A stretch of DNA of 44,019 nt from Nemertoderma westbladi (taxonomy: Eukaryota > Xenacoelomorpha > Nemertodermatida > Nemertodermatidae). The DNA lies in NCBI GenBank assembly GCA_032718475.1, contig JAUCBJ010004823.1, positions 1 through 44,019 of the forward strand. The letters run 5' to 3'. The stretch's first letter is position 1. Each line of letters begins with the position of its first letter. This document shows, piece after piece, positions 1-9,507 of the stretch. The notes below the pieces were generated by a model that did no database searches, had not been told where the DNA came from, and saw only the letters and a list, made by a program, of their open reading frames with translations. Made by a program: the position numbers and the translations under genes.

Positions 1-690
1 CTTGCTGCCAGGTACAGGTCGTAGTGAAGTGCTCTCAGAGTGGACATGAGAACACTCTACTCCTGACCAGCCATTGGTAGATCACCATCTGCCTGGTCAG
101 GCCATATACCCCTGCAGCCAAGTATATGGGTCCTTAATCCAGGACCAAGGGCGTCCTTATCCCAGAACGAAGGGGGTCCTAGTTAATAAAAGCGAGAAGA
201 AGAATTATGTAAATTAGTTGCTCCGACCACCAAAAACACGGGTACCAATAAAAGAGGTACAGGTTTAAATCATGTGTTGGTTGCCAGACACGTAGATCTG
301 GTATGACCTCGTCTTTACTTCTCCAGCAGTGTCCAGTGAATCTTAATCTGCGTTCACAGAGGGTGGTTGATACGGTTGATATTTTGTACCATAAAGTTCG
401 GAGTTTGTCATTGTTGTCTCCAGCTGATGTTTAGGGCAGCCCTTAGTAGTCTTGTGTAGCAACCATCATTCCATCAACTGGTTGTTACAAGAAGAAAATA
501 TCACTAAAACGACTGGGTAAACACAAACAGCATCAACAATGATGCTATCTGGCTCTTCCAATAATTGATCCAGTAACTCTTCAGAATCTTCTGCATAATC
601 TACAGTAGTTCATTCTGCTCTTGTAACAAAACCACAGATTTTGTATCCGACATTATCATGTAGAAAACAACTTTCACATAAGTGGAATAA
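1..690. other. Non-coding stretch, possible retroelement 5' flank
   Basis: No long open frame. The first 230 bases contain several short inverted and direct repeats (for example GGTCC/GGACC pairs around 128-180) and an AATAAAA near 186. Because Gag-like coding fragments follow from about 690, this could be the decayed LTR/leader of the same element, but I could not identify LTR ends, a primer-binding site or a target duplication. Treat as unassigned intergenic DNA. Confidence 0.3.
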
Positions 691-1340
691 TGGCAATGAG
701 TTTAGAAGCACCGCCTTGAATTCAACTAAGTTTACTGGTCTACCAGCGGAATTCATCTCATTTAAAGAGATGAATATAATTTAAATTAATTAAAATTTAA
801 AGAACTTCTATGGCACACAAGCACATAACATAATACTGTTGGAAACTAAGAAACACACAGTAGATTGTTAACTTACCTTTCTGAAGAAGTATCTCTTGAG
901 AAGATTAAATATCTTGAGGGACTCAACGACGGATACATGAGAGCATGGAATACTCTGGAGAACACTTATGGAAATTAAAGATATGAATCAGTGATAACTA
1001 ACATCACACTCTGCTGATTTCCCATACAAACAAATTCAGAAATTGACGATTATTTGGATGACATAAAAGAAAGTCTGGAGAACCTTGAAAAATCGTACAA
1101 TGTCCACACGCCTTTTATAGCACTGACATCAATGTCAACACTATAGCAGTGTCAAATATTTTCTCTAATCTTACACATCCGGCTTGGCTACATTGGGGTA
1201 AAGAAGAAGCCAGACGCTATCAATTATCTCAACGGATGGAACCAGGTATCGCTGACCTTAGCCAACTGGGTGGAAGATCACAATCAGATCGTTTGTGATC
1301 CAATATTTGTCAATACTCTATCCAATATTTGGCAACGCCG
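690..1340 (+). pseudogene. Degenerate retroelement Gag-like fragments (BEL/Pao type suspected)
   Basis: Short open pieces in different frames resemble the Gag-associated region that precedes the protease/RT of BEL/Pao elements. About 725-775 reads FTGLPAEFISFKEMN. 892-978 reads a piece containing YLEGLNDGYMRAWNTLENTY, then a stop. About 1037-1100 reads DDYLDDIKESLENLEKSYN, and 1180-1300 contains LANWVEDHNQIVCDP. The order suits a Gag of this class: an LPxFxGxP-like start, then a 'W..L...YG' segment, then a helical part. Frames are broken by stops and shifts, and no protease, RT or integrase is visible. Recognition rests on motif resemblance only; another LTR family is possible. Confidence 0.4.
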
Positions 1341-1614
1341 GCACTACCTATTGCAAACAGAACTTGTGAAAGTTATTCAGGGATGAACCCCTCAATGTCA
1401 TTTAATCAAAGCGTCTCTCATTACAACCCTGCAAGCGGCAACTCATACCAAACCGCACATGCCGCATGCGAACATCAATAATGCATCCATTAACGTTGTG
1501 AATTACCCAGTGAATTTCTGTATTACATACAATTAGATGGGTCACATCCGAGTTAACTCATTTTAGATTAATTGTAAGATACAATAACACCAAGTATCCC
1601 TTACCACGCAGATA

Positions 1615-1706
1615 GGGGGGAAACTGGACACAATAAAAATGAATCCCCCTCCAGGGGAAATTCGACGCAAATAACAGCTGATTACACCCAAAAATAAAAC
1701 TGTAGC
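1615..1706. repeat. Dispersed repeat, copy 1 (second copy near 21.74-21.84 kb)
   Basis: A G-run followed by a roughly 85-base segment including ACGCAAATAACAGCTGATTA and AAAAATAAAACTGTA. It recurs in the same orientation at 21739-21844 with scattered substitutions. The two copies lie 20 kb apart, so this is an interspersed repeat of unknown class. No terminal repeats or coding capacity were seen. Confidence 0.7.
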
Positions 1707-1729
1707 CTGTTCTGTGTGTTGTTTTGGTT

Positions 1730-1806
1730 AATATGTCAATCTATGTCAATATGTCTGTATATGTGTCAATACGTCTGTGTATATGTGTCAATACGGTGTC
1801 AATATT
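1730..1806. repeat. Short degenerate tandem repeat (TGTCAATA-type)
   Basis: The word GTCAATA or a close variant recurs about six times, separated by TGTCTGTATATGT-like spacers. It is a local, imperfect simple repeat. A 66-codon open frame over it is an artefact of the repeat and is not annotated. Confidence 0.6.
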
Positions 1807-3358
1807 GGGACATTTTGAAACACAAACTAAAAAAAATTTCTGCTCATTAGAATCTAATCGACACCAAATCTACATAAATGATGCAACGTCCCACCTTTAT
1901 TATTACGAGCCAATAATGTTGTAGAAGGACCCTGAGCAACCTAGTACCTAATCTGGAAGTAGCGATGCAACACCTCTCATTGGATAAAAACTTAACTTAG
2001 GAAATATCCACTCCAGCTGATGTGACGCTAGTAATGATGTGATGGCAAAAAAAAACAGGTAAACAACATCGATCAAAACAATACCGACAAAACATGATCA
2101 ACTGAGAATCGTACCGGGCTTGGAGTAGCGGAGTGATCAACCCATATCAAGCCAAGAGCAAGATCACCAAATTGCTGTATTTCTTACTCGTTTGTTTGAG
2201 CCAAGCTGAGGCATCCTTCTCCGTCACCAGATCCCATAAGGAGGCCTGGAGTGCGCCATCTCAATGTCGGAATTCACACTTTTACTTAGCTACTGTATTT
2301 ATAATATAATATGGTGTATTTATTAAAATAAATAGCCTGTCTAGGATGCAAACACCCACCTCTTTCAAACACCCATATCTCATCGAACCAAATTCAACGT
2401 TTTTGCTGTAGAGTTTAAATGTTTACGATTCAAAAGAATTGAATTGAATCGTAACTTTTTCAATGATTCAATGGTTTTTATTTACATATTTGGAATTCTT
2501 GACTCGTCATTATTCCATCGGTACCAAGGAACTGCTATGAACAGGTTGAGGAATAACTGCAGTACGACTGATGCAAAAGCTACGGAGATACCCTTTTCAA
2601 ACACTTGTTGCTATAAATTGAAAACTGATTACTGACTGAAATTGATACTTCGTTGGATAAATACAGTTAGATAAATATAGTTAAATTTTAATATTTTTCT
2701 TACAATGTGAATATAGATGAAGCTCATACTACTTTTTTATACAGTACGTTATTTTAACATAATAATTAATCTGTGTGGCATTAAATAATAATTTAAATTA
2801 TACAGTATGTGTACTCTGAATTTGCGCAGAACCTTTAATTTATATCATCACTTTTATGTAGAATTGCGACATATAAGATTTTGCATTAGGTTTCGTTACG
2901 TAGAAACTTGGTGACCACCTCCCATGTTTACCTAAAATTGCTTTGCCGGTAATTAAACTATAATTATATATTTTGTTGAGGGCAACCCTCTGTGCTGGGT
3001 GGGTGGGCTCGCAGTTATAGCCTTTATGATTCATACAAAGTTGCAAATTTATATTTGTACTGATCACCATTCACGAACATCACGGCGCCAAGAAAGATTG
3101 TCAATGTAGAGCGATACCGTACAGTAGAACGAGAAAGTGACGGCCTCTTCATTTAATAAACCACGTGAGTTCACGAGATTTGGCAGTATCCTTAACTCAA
3201 AGTAGTAACAGTTTATTAAATGTGCGAGCATGGCAGAAATATAACACAAAATTTAAAAAAGGGCAATCAGCATCAGTTTCAGTACTTCATATTTAACCAG
3301 ATAGTATTATCATACATTATAGTGTACAGTATGTGGTTATGTTGTACAGTTACAGTTG
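1807..3358. other. Intergenic, no supported gene
   Basis: AT-rich sequence with only short open frames on both strands (about 61-76 codons at most). None has a recognisable motif, a clear splice context or compositional bias, and no RNA gene was recognised. A possible AATAAA occurs at about 2328. I see nothing else that can be supported. Confidence 0.6.
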
Positions 3359-4055
3359 TAGGCCTAGTATACTGTAGTAGGCCTAGTATACTGTAGTAGG
3401 CCTAGTATACTGTAGTAGGCCTAGTATACTGTAGTAGGCCTAGTATACTGTAGTAGGCCTAGTATACTGTAGTAGGCCTAGTATACTGTAGTAGGCCTAG
3501 TATACTGTAGTAGGCCTAGTATACTGTAGTAGGCCTAGTATACTGTAGTAGGCCTAGTATACTGTAGTAGGCCTAGTATACTGTAGTAGGCCTAGTATAC
3601 TGTAGTAGGCCTAGTATACTGTAGTAGGCCTAGTATACTGTAGTAGGCCTAGTATACTGTAGTAGGCCTAGTATACTGTAGTAGGCCTAGTATACTGTAG
3701 TAGGCCTAGTATACTGTAGTAGGCCTAGTATACTGTAGTAGGCCTAGTATACTGTAGTAGGCCTAGTATACTGTAGTAGGCCTAGTATACTGTAGTAGGC
3801 CTAGTATACTGTAGTAGGCCTAGTATACTGTAGTAGGCATAGTATACTGTAGTAGGCCTAGTATACTGTAGTAGGCCTAGTATACTGTAGTAGGCCTAGT
3901 ATACTGTAGTAGGCCTAGTATACTGTAGTAGGCCTAGTATACTGTAGTAGGCCTAGTATACTGTAGTAGGCCTAGTATACTGTAGTAGGCCTAGTATACT
4001 GTAGTAGGCCTAGTATACTGTAGTAGGCCTAGTATACTGTAGTAGGCCTAGGCCT
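3359..4055. repeat. 19-bp minisatellite, about 36 copies
   Basis: Tandem unit TAGGCCTAGTATACTGTAG (19 bp) repeated almost without error; the only substitution I see is GGCAT for GGCCT at about 3839. The unit joins two perfect palindromes, TAGGCCTA and AGTATACT, so single strands can fold at any register. The array starts from a TGTAGG in unique sequence and ends in a doubled AGGCCTAGGCCTA. The near-identity of units implies recent amplification or efficient homogenisation. Confidence 0.95.
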
Positions 4056-4098
4056 AAACAATAATTAATTTAATAAATCAACCTATGTAGGTACATTC

Positions 4099-4136
4099 CA
4101 GTCCGCCTTTTGAAAATAGCAATAAAAGGCGGACTG
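4099..4136. repeat. Perfect inverted repeat (13-bp stem, 12-nt loop)
   Basis: Left arm CAGTCCGCCTTTT at 4099-4111 and right arm AAAAGGCGGACTG at 4124-4136 are exact reverse complements. It lies about 45 bp after the 19-bp array. It could be a hairpin in RNA or DNA or a small foldback remnant; no T-run or gene end beside it supports a terminator role. Confidence 0.75.
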
Positions 4137-5221
4137 AGAAATTAGTAAATAATCAAAGCGTATAATAGGGTTTCAGTTTCTTTTGAGCTCGAGAAATGCG
4201 GTTAACCCTTTTATGCAGGCTAGTTAAATTCAATCAATCTCCAGAAACCGGAGCACTTTGGAAGGCATTCCCGTTAGAGGTATATGGAGAAATAGGTGTA
4301 CGTATACAGCAGGTTTTCGTGGATAACTAATTGAAGGAAATAAGTATCAGATTCCGTGAACTCATGTTTGTACACTACAAATTTTGGAAAGGTGCCTCCT
4401 TTAGCACATGGCACAATCTGCAAAAATGTGACGAAATACTAATACAATACTAAAAAGAAATACTAAAAACTAAACATTTAGTATATATTTACAGTGGGCT
4501 GCATACAGTAATCTATATACTCAACTGCACATGCAATGCATGCACGCCGGCATGAAAGGGTGAAAACTATTTCGTTTTTCGGTATCATTTAAATGTATCA
4601 TGCTGTAAACTACTCTGTCGTCCTAAGGCAAACACATGCAACTCGAATTTTGACGAAAATGAGATATTGGTATCATTCTAAAGCTTACGGCGAACTCTAT
4701 CTGGTGGTACAGTAGAACTCAATAGACTGCATCTAAACTCTAAAGGGGTTAAAAAGGGGGTATAATGTAACTGCATTATATGAATTTGTTAAGCCATGCC
4801 AAGGCAGAACCATGTAACCCTAATGTGATAATGAAAACTCCATGTACTCACATTCCACAACTATAAGCGTACAGCCGTACACCATGATCTCGTGCGAGTT
4901 ACATTGTTTTGGCTTAGGGACAGCTGTGGAAATTTACATAATTTACACGATGTAAGATAAGTAAACTGATTAGAATTTGTAACGTAAATCCAAAGGTAAG
5001 TAAGGTAACTCGAAAATCAAAATAACATACATTTTTTAAATAGCTAGCTTATGTATGGAGCTCTAAGACTTTCTAGGTATTTAAATATACTACTGTATTT
5101 AACTAAACGTTAGTGTTAAAAATGTTCACACAGACATTCACATGTTTTCGTGCAGATTCGTTAACTTTAGGTTGATTTTTCTCAAAACTCGATTTTTTGA
5201 GTTACATGGTTTTTTTTGCCT
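4137..5221. other. Intergenic, no supported gene
   Basis: AT-rich sequence without long open frames, clear tandem structure or recognisable RNA genes. Many stops occur in all frames. Nothing further can be supported from sequence alone. Confidence 0.55.
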
Positions 5222-5483
5222 TAGGAAGGCAGAACTCCTTTCTCTCAATTATGGTATAGTGAACATTTATTGTCTAGGTTAGATAATCCCGCCTCTGTAA
5301 CCTGCTCCTTTCCCTCAATTGGAAAGTGATTGTTTATTGTTTTGTATAGAAAAGCCTGCCTTCGTTACCGGCACATTTCCCTAAATTAGTAATGAGATCT
5401 TTTGTTGTTTTCGTTAGATAATCCCGCCTCTGTAACCTGAACATTTATTGTCTTGGTTATAGATAATCCCGCCTCTGTAAACC
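5222..5483. repeat. Degenerate tandem repeat (CCCGCCTCTGTAACC family)
   Basis: GATAATCCCGCCTCTGTAA occurs at about 5282, 5417 and 5462, with a more diverged form (CTGCCTTCGTTACC) near 5355. Between them are TTTATTGT and CTTTCCCTCAATT-like words, giving an irregular period of about 45-70 bp. A related piece, CTGTAACCTGATCCTTTCCC, occurs at about 21877-21896 next to dispersed repeat copy 2, so this is part of an interspersed family. Confidence 0.6.
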
Positions 5484-5514
5484 AGGAAAACCATAACAAT
5501 AAAGTTTTAGATTG

Positions 5515-5610
5515 GTGATGTTCTTATATTTTGACAGACAGATCGGAGGACGGACGGTCAGACAGACATAAAGACATAATAGTTTTCGTTAAATGTGAAA
5601 ACTGACATTT
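5515..5610 (-). repeat. Inverted, diverged relative of the 151-bp repeat at 20.9-21.46 kb
   Basis: TTCTTATATTTTGACAGACA, then a run of GACAGACA/GGACGG words, then TGTGAAAACTGACA. This matches the reverse complement of the unit at 20.9-21.4 kb in the same order of words. It indicates a second, older insertion of that family in opposite orientation. Confidence 0.55.
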
Positions 5611-6594
5611 GTAATACATTTTAACAGATAAACCGTCAGAAACGCAATCCCAGATAGACACTTTTCACAGACACTACATAGAGCAGCAGAGTAAGGTTAA
5701 CATTATCGCTCATAACTTTTGAACTACTGTACATTAGCTATTAACAAACGGTTTGAAATTTTGAAATCCTCATAAAAATCTGCACCAGGTGTGGGATTGA
5801 AAATGGAAAATCATTTTTTTTTTGTAATAAGTGAACCCCCCTTAAATTATATACGGTAAATTATAAGCCCTTACAATGTATTTTCCCCTTAAAACGACGT
5901 AATTAACACAACAAATCAATGCCCCCACCAAACTACAGAACTATGTACTTTGTTATTGCCCTATGTATGTATAGTTGGCCTTATTGAGTAGATATCATTT
6001 TTGGATCAAAAAATTACTGCCAGATCAGATTCTCCATCATCGATTATCTCAAAAAGCATTATAGTGAGTGTGAATGAATGGCCATTATGATTAATCTATA
6101 TACCTTTACATTGTGTAGCAGTCAGGCACTCAGGCCGTGCACTGTATAAAAAAGTAGGCCCATAAGTTTTAGGGCAGTTTTAGGGTTTTTCGGCTGCACG
6201 GTCTGTCTTCTAGTAGGCCTTGGCCAAGGCCATCATGTTCTGATGGCAGGATGGTCAAATGGTAGCAGCAGCGCAGCACCCATACTATTATAGGCCTACT
6301 GCCTTACAAGTTGGTAGGCCTATACCACTATACATCTGATACTGTGATAGCTGGATAGGCAGATAGGCTGTACAGCAGCAGCAGGCTGGCAGGTACAGTC
6401 TGGGAGTACAGGAGTAGGCCTACTGGCCTACCTTCTGACCTTATTACTGTATTACGTGTAGATTAACCAGTTAGCTGTGTCAGTCTGTCAGTGTGTACCG
6501 GTAGGCCTACTGGTCTAGGTTAATAAATTACAAGTGACAACACATCACAAACGCCGAGCTTTGTGTTGTTACATTTCCGGTATTTTACTGTTTT
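5611..6594. promoter_or_regulatory. Upstream region of the UMP-CMP kinase gene, rich in AGGCCT palindromes
   Basis: No open frame is supported. From about 6160 to 6530 the sequence becomes less AT-rich, and palindromic words such as GTAGGCCTAC, TAGGCCTA and TGGCCTACC recur many times just before the kinase start. This is the obvious location for its promoter, but I saw no convincing TATA box, and the AGGCCT motif is also a general repeat of this genome. Promoter function is inferred from position alone. Confidence 0.35.
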
Positions 6595-7353
6595 ATGACG
6601 TCATTATTTACGGCTTTGCGAATTCTTCGCAACTCATCCGCCTCTTACCCATCAACCCAATCGCTTACCGGTAGTAACAGACTACTAGGCCTATCTGAAT
6701 TTCCCTGCTTAACATCGGTTCTATCGCACCTCCTCGTTCCTCCGCAACACAGCCATCTCGTACACCGCATATACAGCACAATGCCGCCATACCTTCCCTC
6801 TGTTGTGTTTGTTCTGGGTCCTCCTGGTAGCGGCAAGGGAACCCAATGTTCACGCATCGTAGAGACTTTCGGATACGTCCATCTTTCGGCGGGAGAGCTG
6901 CTGCGTGCGGAGCGAGATAGCGGTTCCCAGTTCGGGAATCTAATCGAGTCGCATATCGTCGAAGGGACAATCGTACCCGTGGAGATTACAGTAAAACTCC
7001 TGGAGAAAGCGATGGTTCTTAGCGGGAAGGACCGATTCCTAATCGATGGGTTTCCGCGGAACGAGGATAACCTGGAAGGTTGGCAGAAACATATGGGCGA
7101 TAAAGCCGAAGTTAAGTTCGTGTTGTTCTTCGATTGTTCGGAAGTTATCTCCACTAACCGGATTCTAGAACGTGCTCGTTCAAGCGGAAGGTCGGATGAT
7201 AACGAGGACAGTCTGAGGAAACGTTTCCATACCTACTTAAACTCCACAAAAGGAATTATCGATTATTATCAGAAATTATCGTTAGTGAGAAAAGTTGATG
7301 GGGAAGGGGAGATAGGTGCCGTGTTCGAGGAAGTAAAAAAATTGTTTATCTAA
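6595..7353 (+). CDS. CMPK1: UMP-CMP kinase, complete, single exon
   Basis: A 252-residue nucleoside monophosphate kinase that transfers phosphate from ATP to UMP, CMP and dCMP in pyrimidine nucleotide synthesis. P-loop GPPGSGKGT is at residues 75-83, HLSAGELLR at 96-104, DGFPRNEDNL at 151-160 and the lid ERARSSGRSDDN at 182-193. These are the family's diagnostic motifs with all key residues present, so the enzyme should be active. The core from Met63 (MPPYLPS, nucleotide 6781) is 190 residues, the usual cytosolic size. The preceding 62 residues are rich in Ser, Leu and Arg, nearly free of acids, and look like a mitochondrial presequence. Met63 has A at -3 while Met1 has T, so Met63 may be the main start. 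The frame is uninterrupted and without introns, whereas vertebrate CMPK1 has several; a retrogene origin is possible. Identity of the enzyme is secure; the choice of start is not. Confidence 0.95.
   Translation: MTSLFTALRILRNSSASYPSTQSLTGSNRLLGLSEFPCLTSVLSHLLVPPQHSHLVHRIYSTMPPYLPSVVFVLGPPGSGKGTQCSRIVETFGYVHLSAGELLRAERDSGSQFGNLIESHIVEGTIVPVEITVKLLEKAMVLSGKDRFLIDGFPRNEDNLEGWQKHMGDKAEVKFVLFFDCSEVISTNRILERARSSGRSDDNEDSLRKRFHTYLNSTKGIIDYYQKLSLVRKVDGEGEIGAVFEEVKKLFI
6596..6603. promoter_or_regulatory. Consensus CRE-like palindrome TGACGTCA overlapping the first ATG
   Basis: The full 8-bp palindrome bound by CREB/ATF factors in animals starts at the second base of the upstream ATG of the kinase gene. 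If it acts as a promoter element, transcription would begin downstream and translation would start at Met63. It may equally be a chance match. Confidence 0.3.
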
Positions 7354-8094
7354 TTAGTAATTTTTGTTTTGGTAACAGCCAGGCCAGGGCCGTAAGACCA
7401 ATATTTAATGAATTTGTTAACGATAATATTATTTTTATGTTATTTGCACACAATGGATTTTTTTTTAATTGCACTGGTATTGAAACGGGTGACCCTGTCA
7501 TGGTGGATTTAATATATAGTACCGGTATTCTATTTACAAACAATGTTGGGTTTAAATCTGATATTCTTATATTCGCTATTTATATTTCTACCTCACGATT
7601 TATAGGCCTAATTAATTACGGTTATTAGATTTTCGGGCTCCTATCATTTTTAATGGTTCAGTAATATTTTAGTGGTCAGCATTGCTTATTTTTCGGAATT
7701 CAGAGTCTCATTTAATTGATTCCATTTTTTTTATATATTCATTTACTACCTTTTATATAACAGGTTGCGTTAATGGGCATAAATAATTCGTGGAAATTTA
7801 GGAATACCATCTAGATATTAAAAACAACGTTATGGTATGGATGATGTTTTATTTCTCGCATGGCATTCCGATTCTAATCTAATCAATAATGTAGAAAGAT
7901 ATTTAACTTAATTATAAATATTTTGTTAGCCGATTTAATTTTTAGCCACTCCAGGGAAATTGGCTTTTTACAACCAAAATAGTTTGTTTGTTTCAAATTA
8001 AATTAAAGATTTTTTAAATTCTATATGTAATTAAGGCATTGTTATGGTGTAGTACGATAATACACGACAGTTAGATATACAAGGCGTTCTGAAT
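7354..8094. other. Probable 3' UTR / downstream region of UMP-CMP kinase
   Basis: AT-rich sequence after the kinase stop, without supported genes. The closest AATAAA signals on the plus strand that I find are at 8461-8466 and 8478-8483, beyond the small inverted-repeat element; ATTAAA variants occur near 7818 and 8003. The 3' UTR could therefore be about 0.5 kb or 1.1 kb long. Confidence 0.4.
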
Positions 8095-8375
8095 AGGGCT
8101 GGTAATCCCCGGGGGTTATAAATCCCGGGATTTAGAATTTCAGGAATAATACAGGTGAAAAATACTGTTGTCAATTATTATTAACATTGAATATTTTTTT
8201 CAATATTCAATAGGCGGGGTGGGGGGGGGGGGGGTGGGAGTGAACTCCACTTTACTAACGAAGCGAAAATTGTTGTCGCGTTATAATAAATTGCTACTGT
8301 CAGACTGTTGTATATATAAATGCCCTATCCAAAATGTCGGAATTTTTGTTCTTGAATCCCGGGGTGACCAGCCCT
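8095..8375. mobile_element. Short non-autonomous inverted-repeat element (MITE-like)
   Basis: The ends AGGGCTGGTAATCCCCGGG (8095 on) and CCCGGGGTGACCAGCCCT (ending at 8375) are imperfect terminal inverted repeats of about 18-19 bp. The element is about 281 bp and has no coding capacity. An internal G-run with a few interruptions (about 8214-8240) could form a G-quadruplex. The AGGGCTGG ends recall hAT-type MITEs, but I see no clear 8-bp target duplication. Confidence 0.55.
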
Positions 8376-9507
8376 TAAACTATACCTTATAGAACGGCTT
8401 GATAGAATTTATACACATTTACAAAATCTACAAACCGACACTTTGTACCCGTCGAAGTGCAATAAAGTAGCAAGAGAAATAAATTGAATAATATTTTGAA
8501 TTTTTCTGTGATTTTTTAATTTCCTATAATAATTTTATTTTGAATTTTACAAGAATGTCGTTCTATTCACTAATATTAGATAATTCGTAAATATTGCAAT
8601 ATATTCTAATCTACTCAGATTTCCGCTGTTTAAATTTTTTCAATTCTTCAGTAAATTTATCACCTTAATGATGGGATTAAAAAGTAAAAGAAGATAAGAT
8701 GATTTATTTACGTATTTTTAATAAATGTTTTAGTTTATTTATTTTATAGATTTAATTATCAAGCAACGAAAAGCAACCATACAGGACAAAAAAACCTTTC
8801 AGTTAGGTTTGTAACGACCGATAAATATAATAACAAATGAGACCAGAAGTTGTACGAAGTTACATGTTTCTATCCAGATGGGTTTTTATCATCAAGCTAA
8901 GTGATATAGGGTAACAACAATTTTATTTGTCACTTCTTACATACCGGCATGGTTTTATACTTATTGCTCAACAATTAAATACATGAAATAATTAAATGAT
9001 TAAGTTATTGGTTAGGTTACTCAAGCTTTCTTTTTAAAATATATATTGTTCTATAACATTATCTAATATTTATATATATCCAATGCAGCAGCTTCTAGCT
9101 GATGTACAGCATAGATTAAATCAAGTAACGATTTGCTCATAACATTCAATAAACTTGAGACTGGATGGTATATTCATACAACTGTTGCCCTAACTAATGT
9201 TAATTCCACATTGTGCTCATAGTGTCCAGAATTTATATTTGTAATTGTATATTTAGAGCAATTATTATGTTTTTTTACTTTTATTTTTTGTGAATTGTTT
9301 ACTGTTGAATATTATTTTATTAGGAGCAATGTAATAAAGTGTTAATTAATAGCGATTTTGTTTTTGAAAGGTTAAAACGTGTTTATTATAAATTTATGTT
9401 CTGAGTTTAATACCAACTGAACTATGACTCTACGTAGGTCCGTAATTTGGTACAGTTTGTTTACTTTATCTGATGTGCATTTACTTCCATATTTTCTGTA
9501 GAGACGC
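8376..9507. other. AT-rich intergenic stretch
   Basis: Holds the two AATAAA hexamers at 8461-8466 and 8478-8483 that may end the kinase transcript, and otherwise no supported gene or RNA. Stops are dense in all frames. Confidence 0.5.

Noticed and set aside
2840-3249. Two minus-strand frames of 61 and 76 codons
   Set aside because: Unremarkable composition, no motifs, no start or splice context; expected by chance in this length of DNA.
6645-7154. 169- and 101-codon minus-strand frames opposite the kinase gene
   Set aside because: They are shadows of the kinase coding frame; they have no family features.
8095-8375. Assignment of the inverted-repeat element to a definite transposon superfamily
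   Set aside because: The AGGGCTGG ends hint at hAT, but no 8-bp or TA target duplication could be made out, so only a generic call was given.
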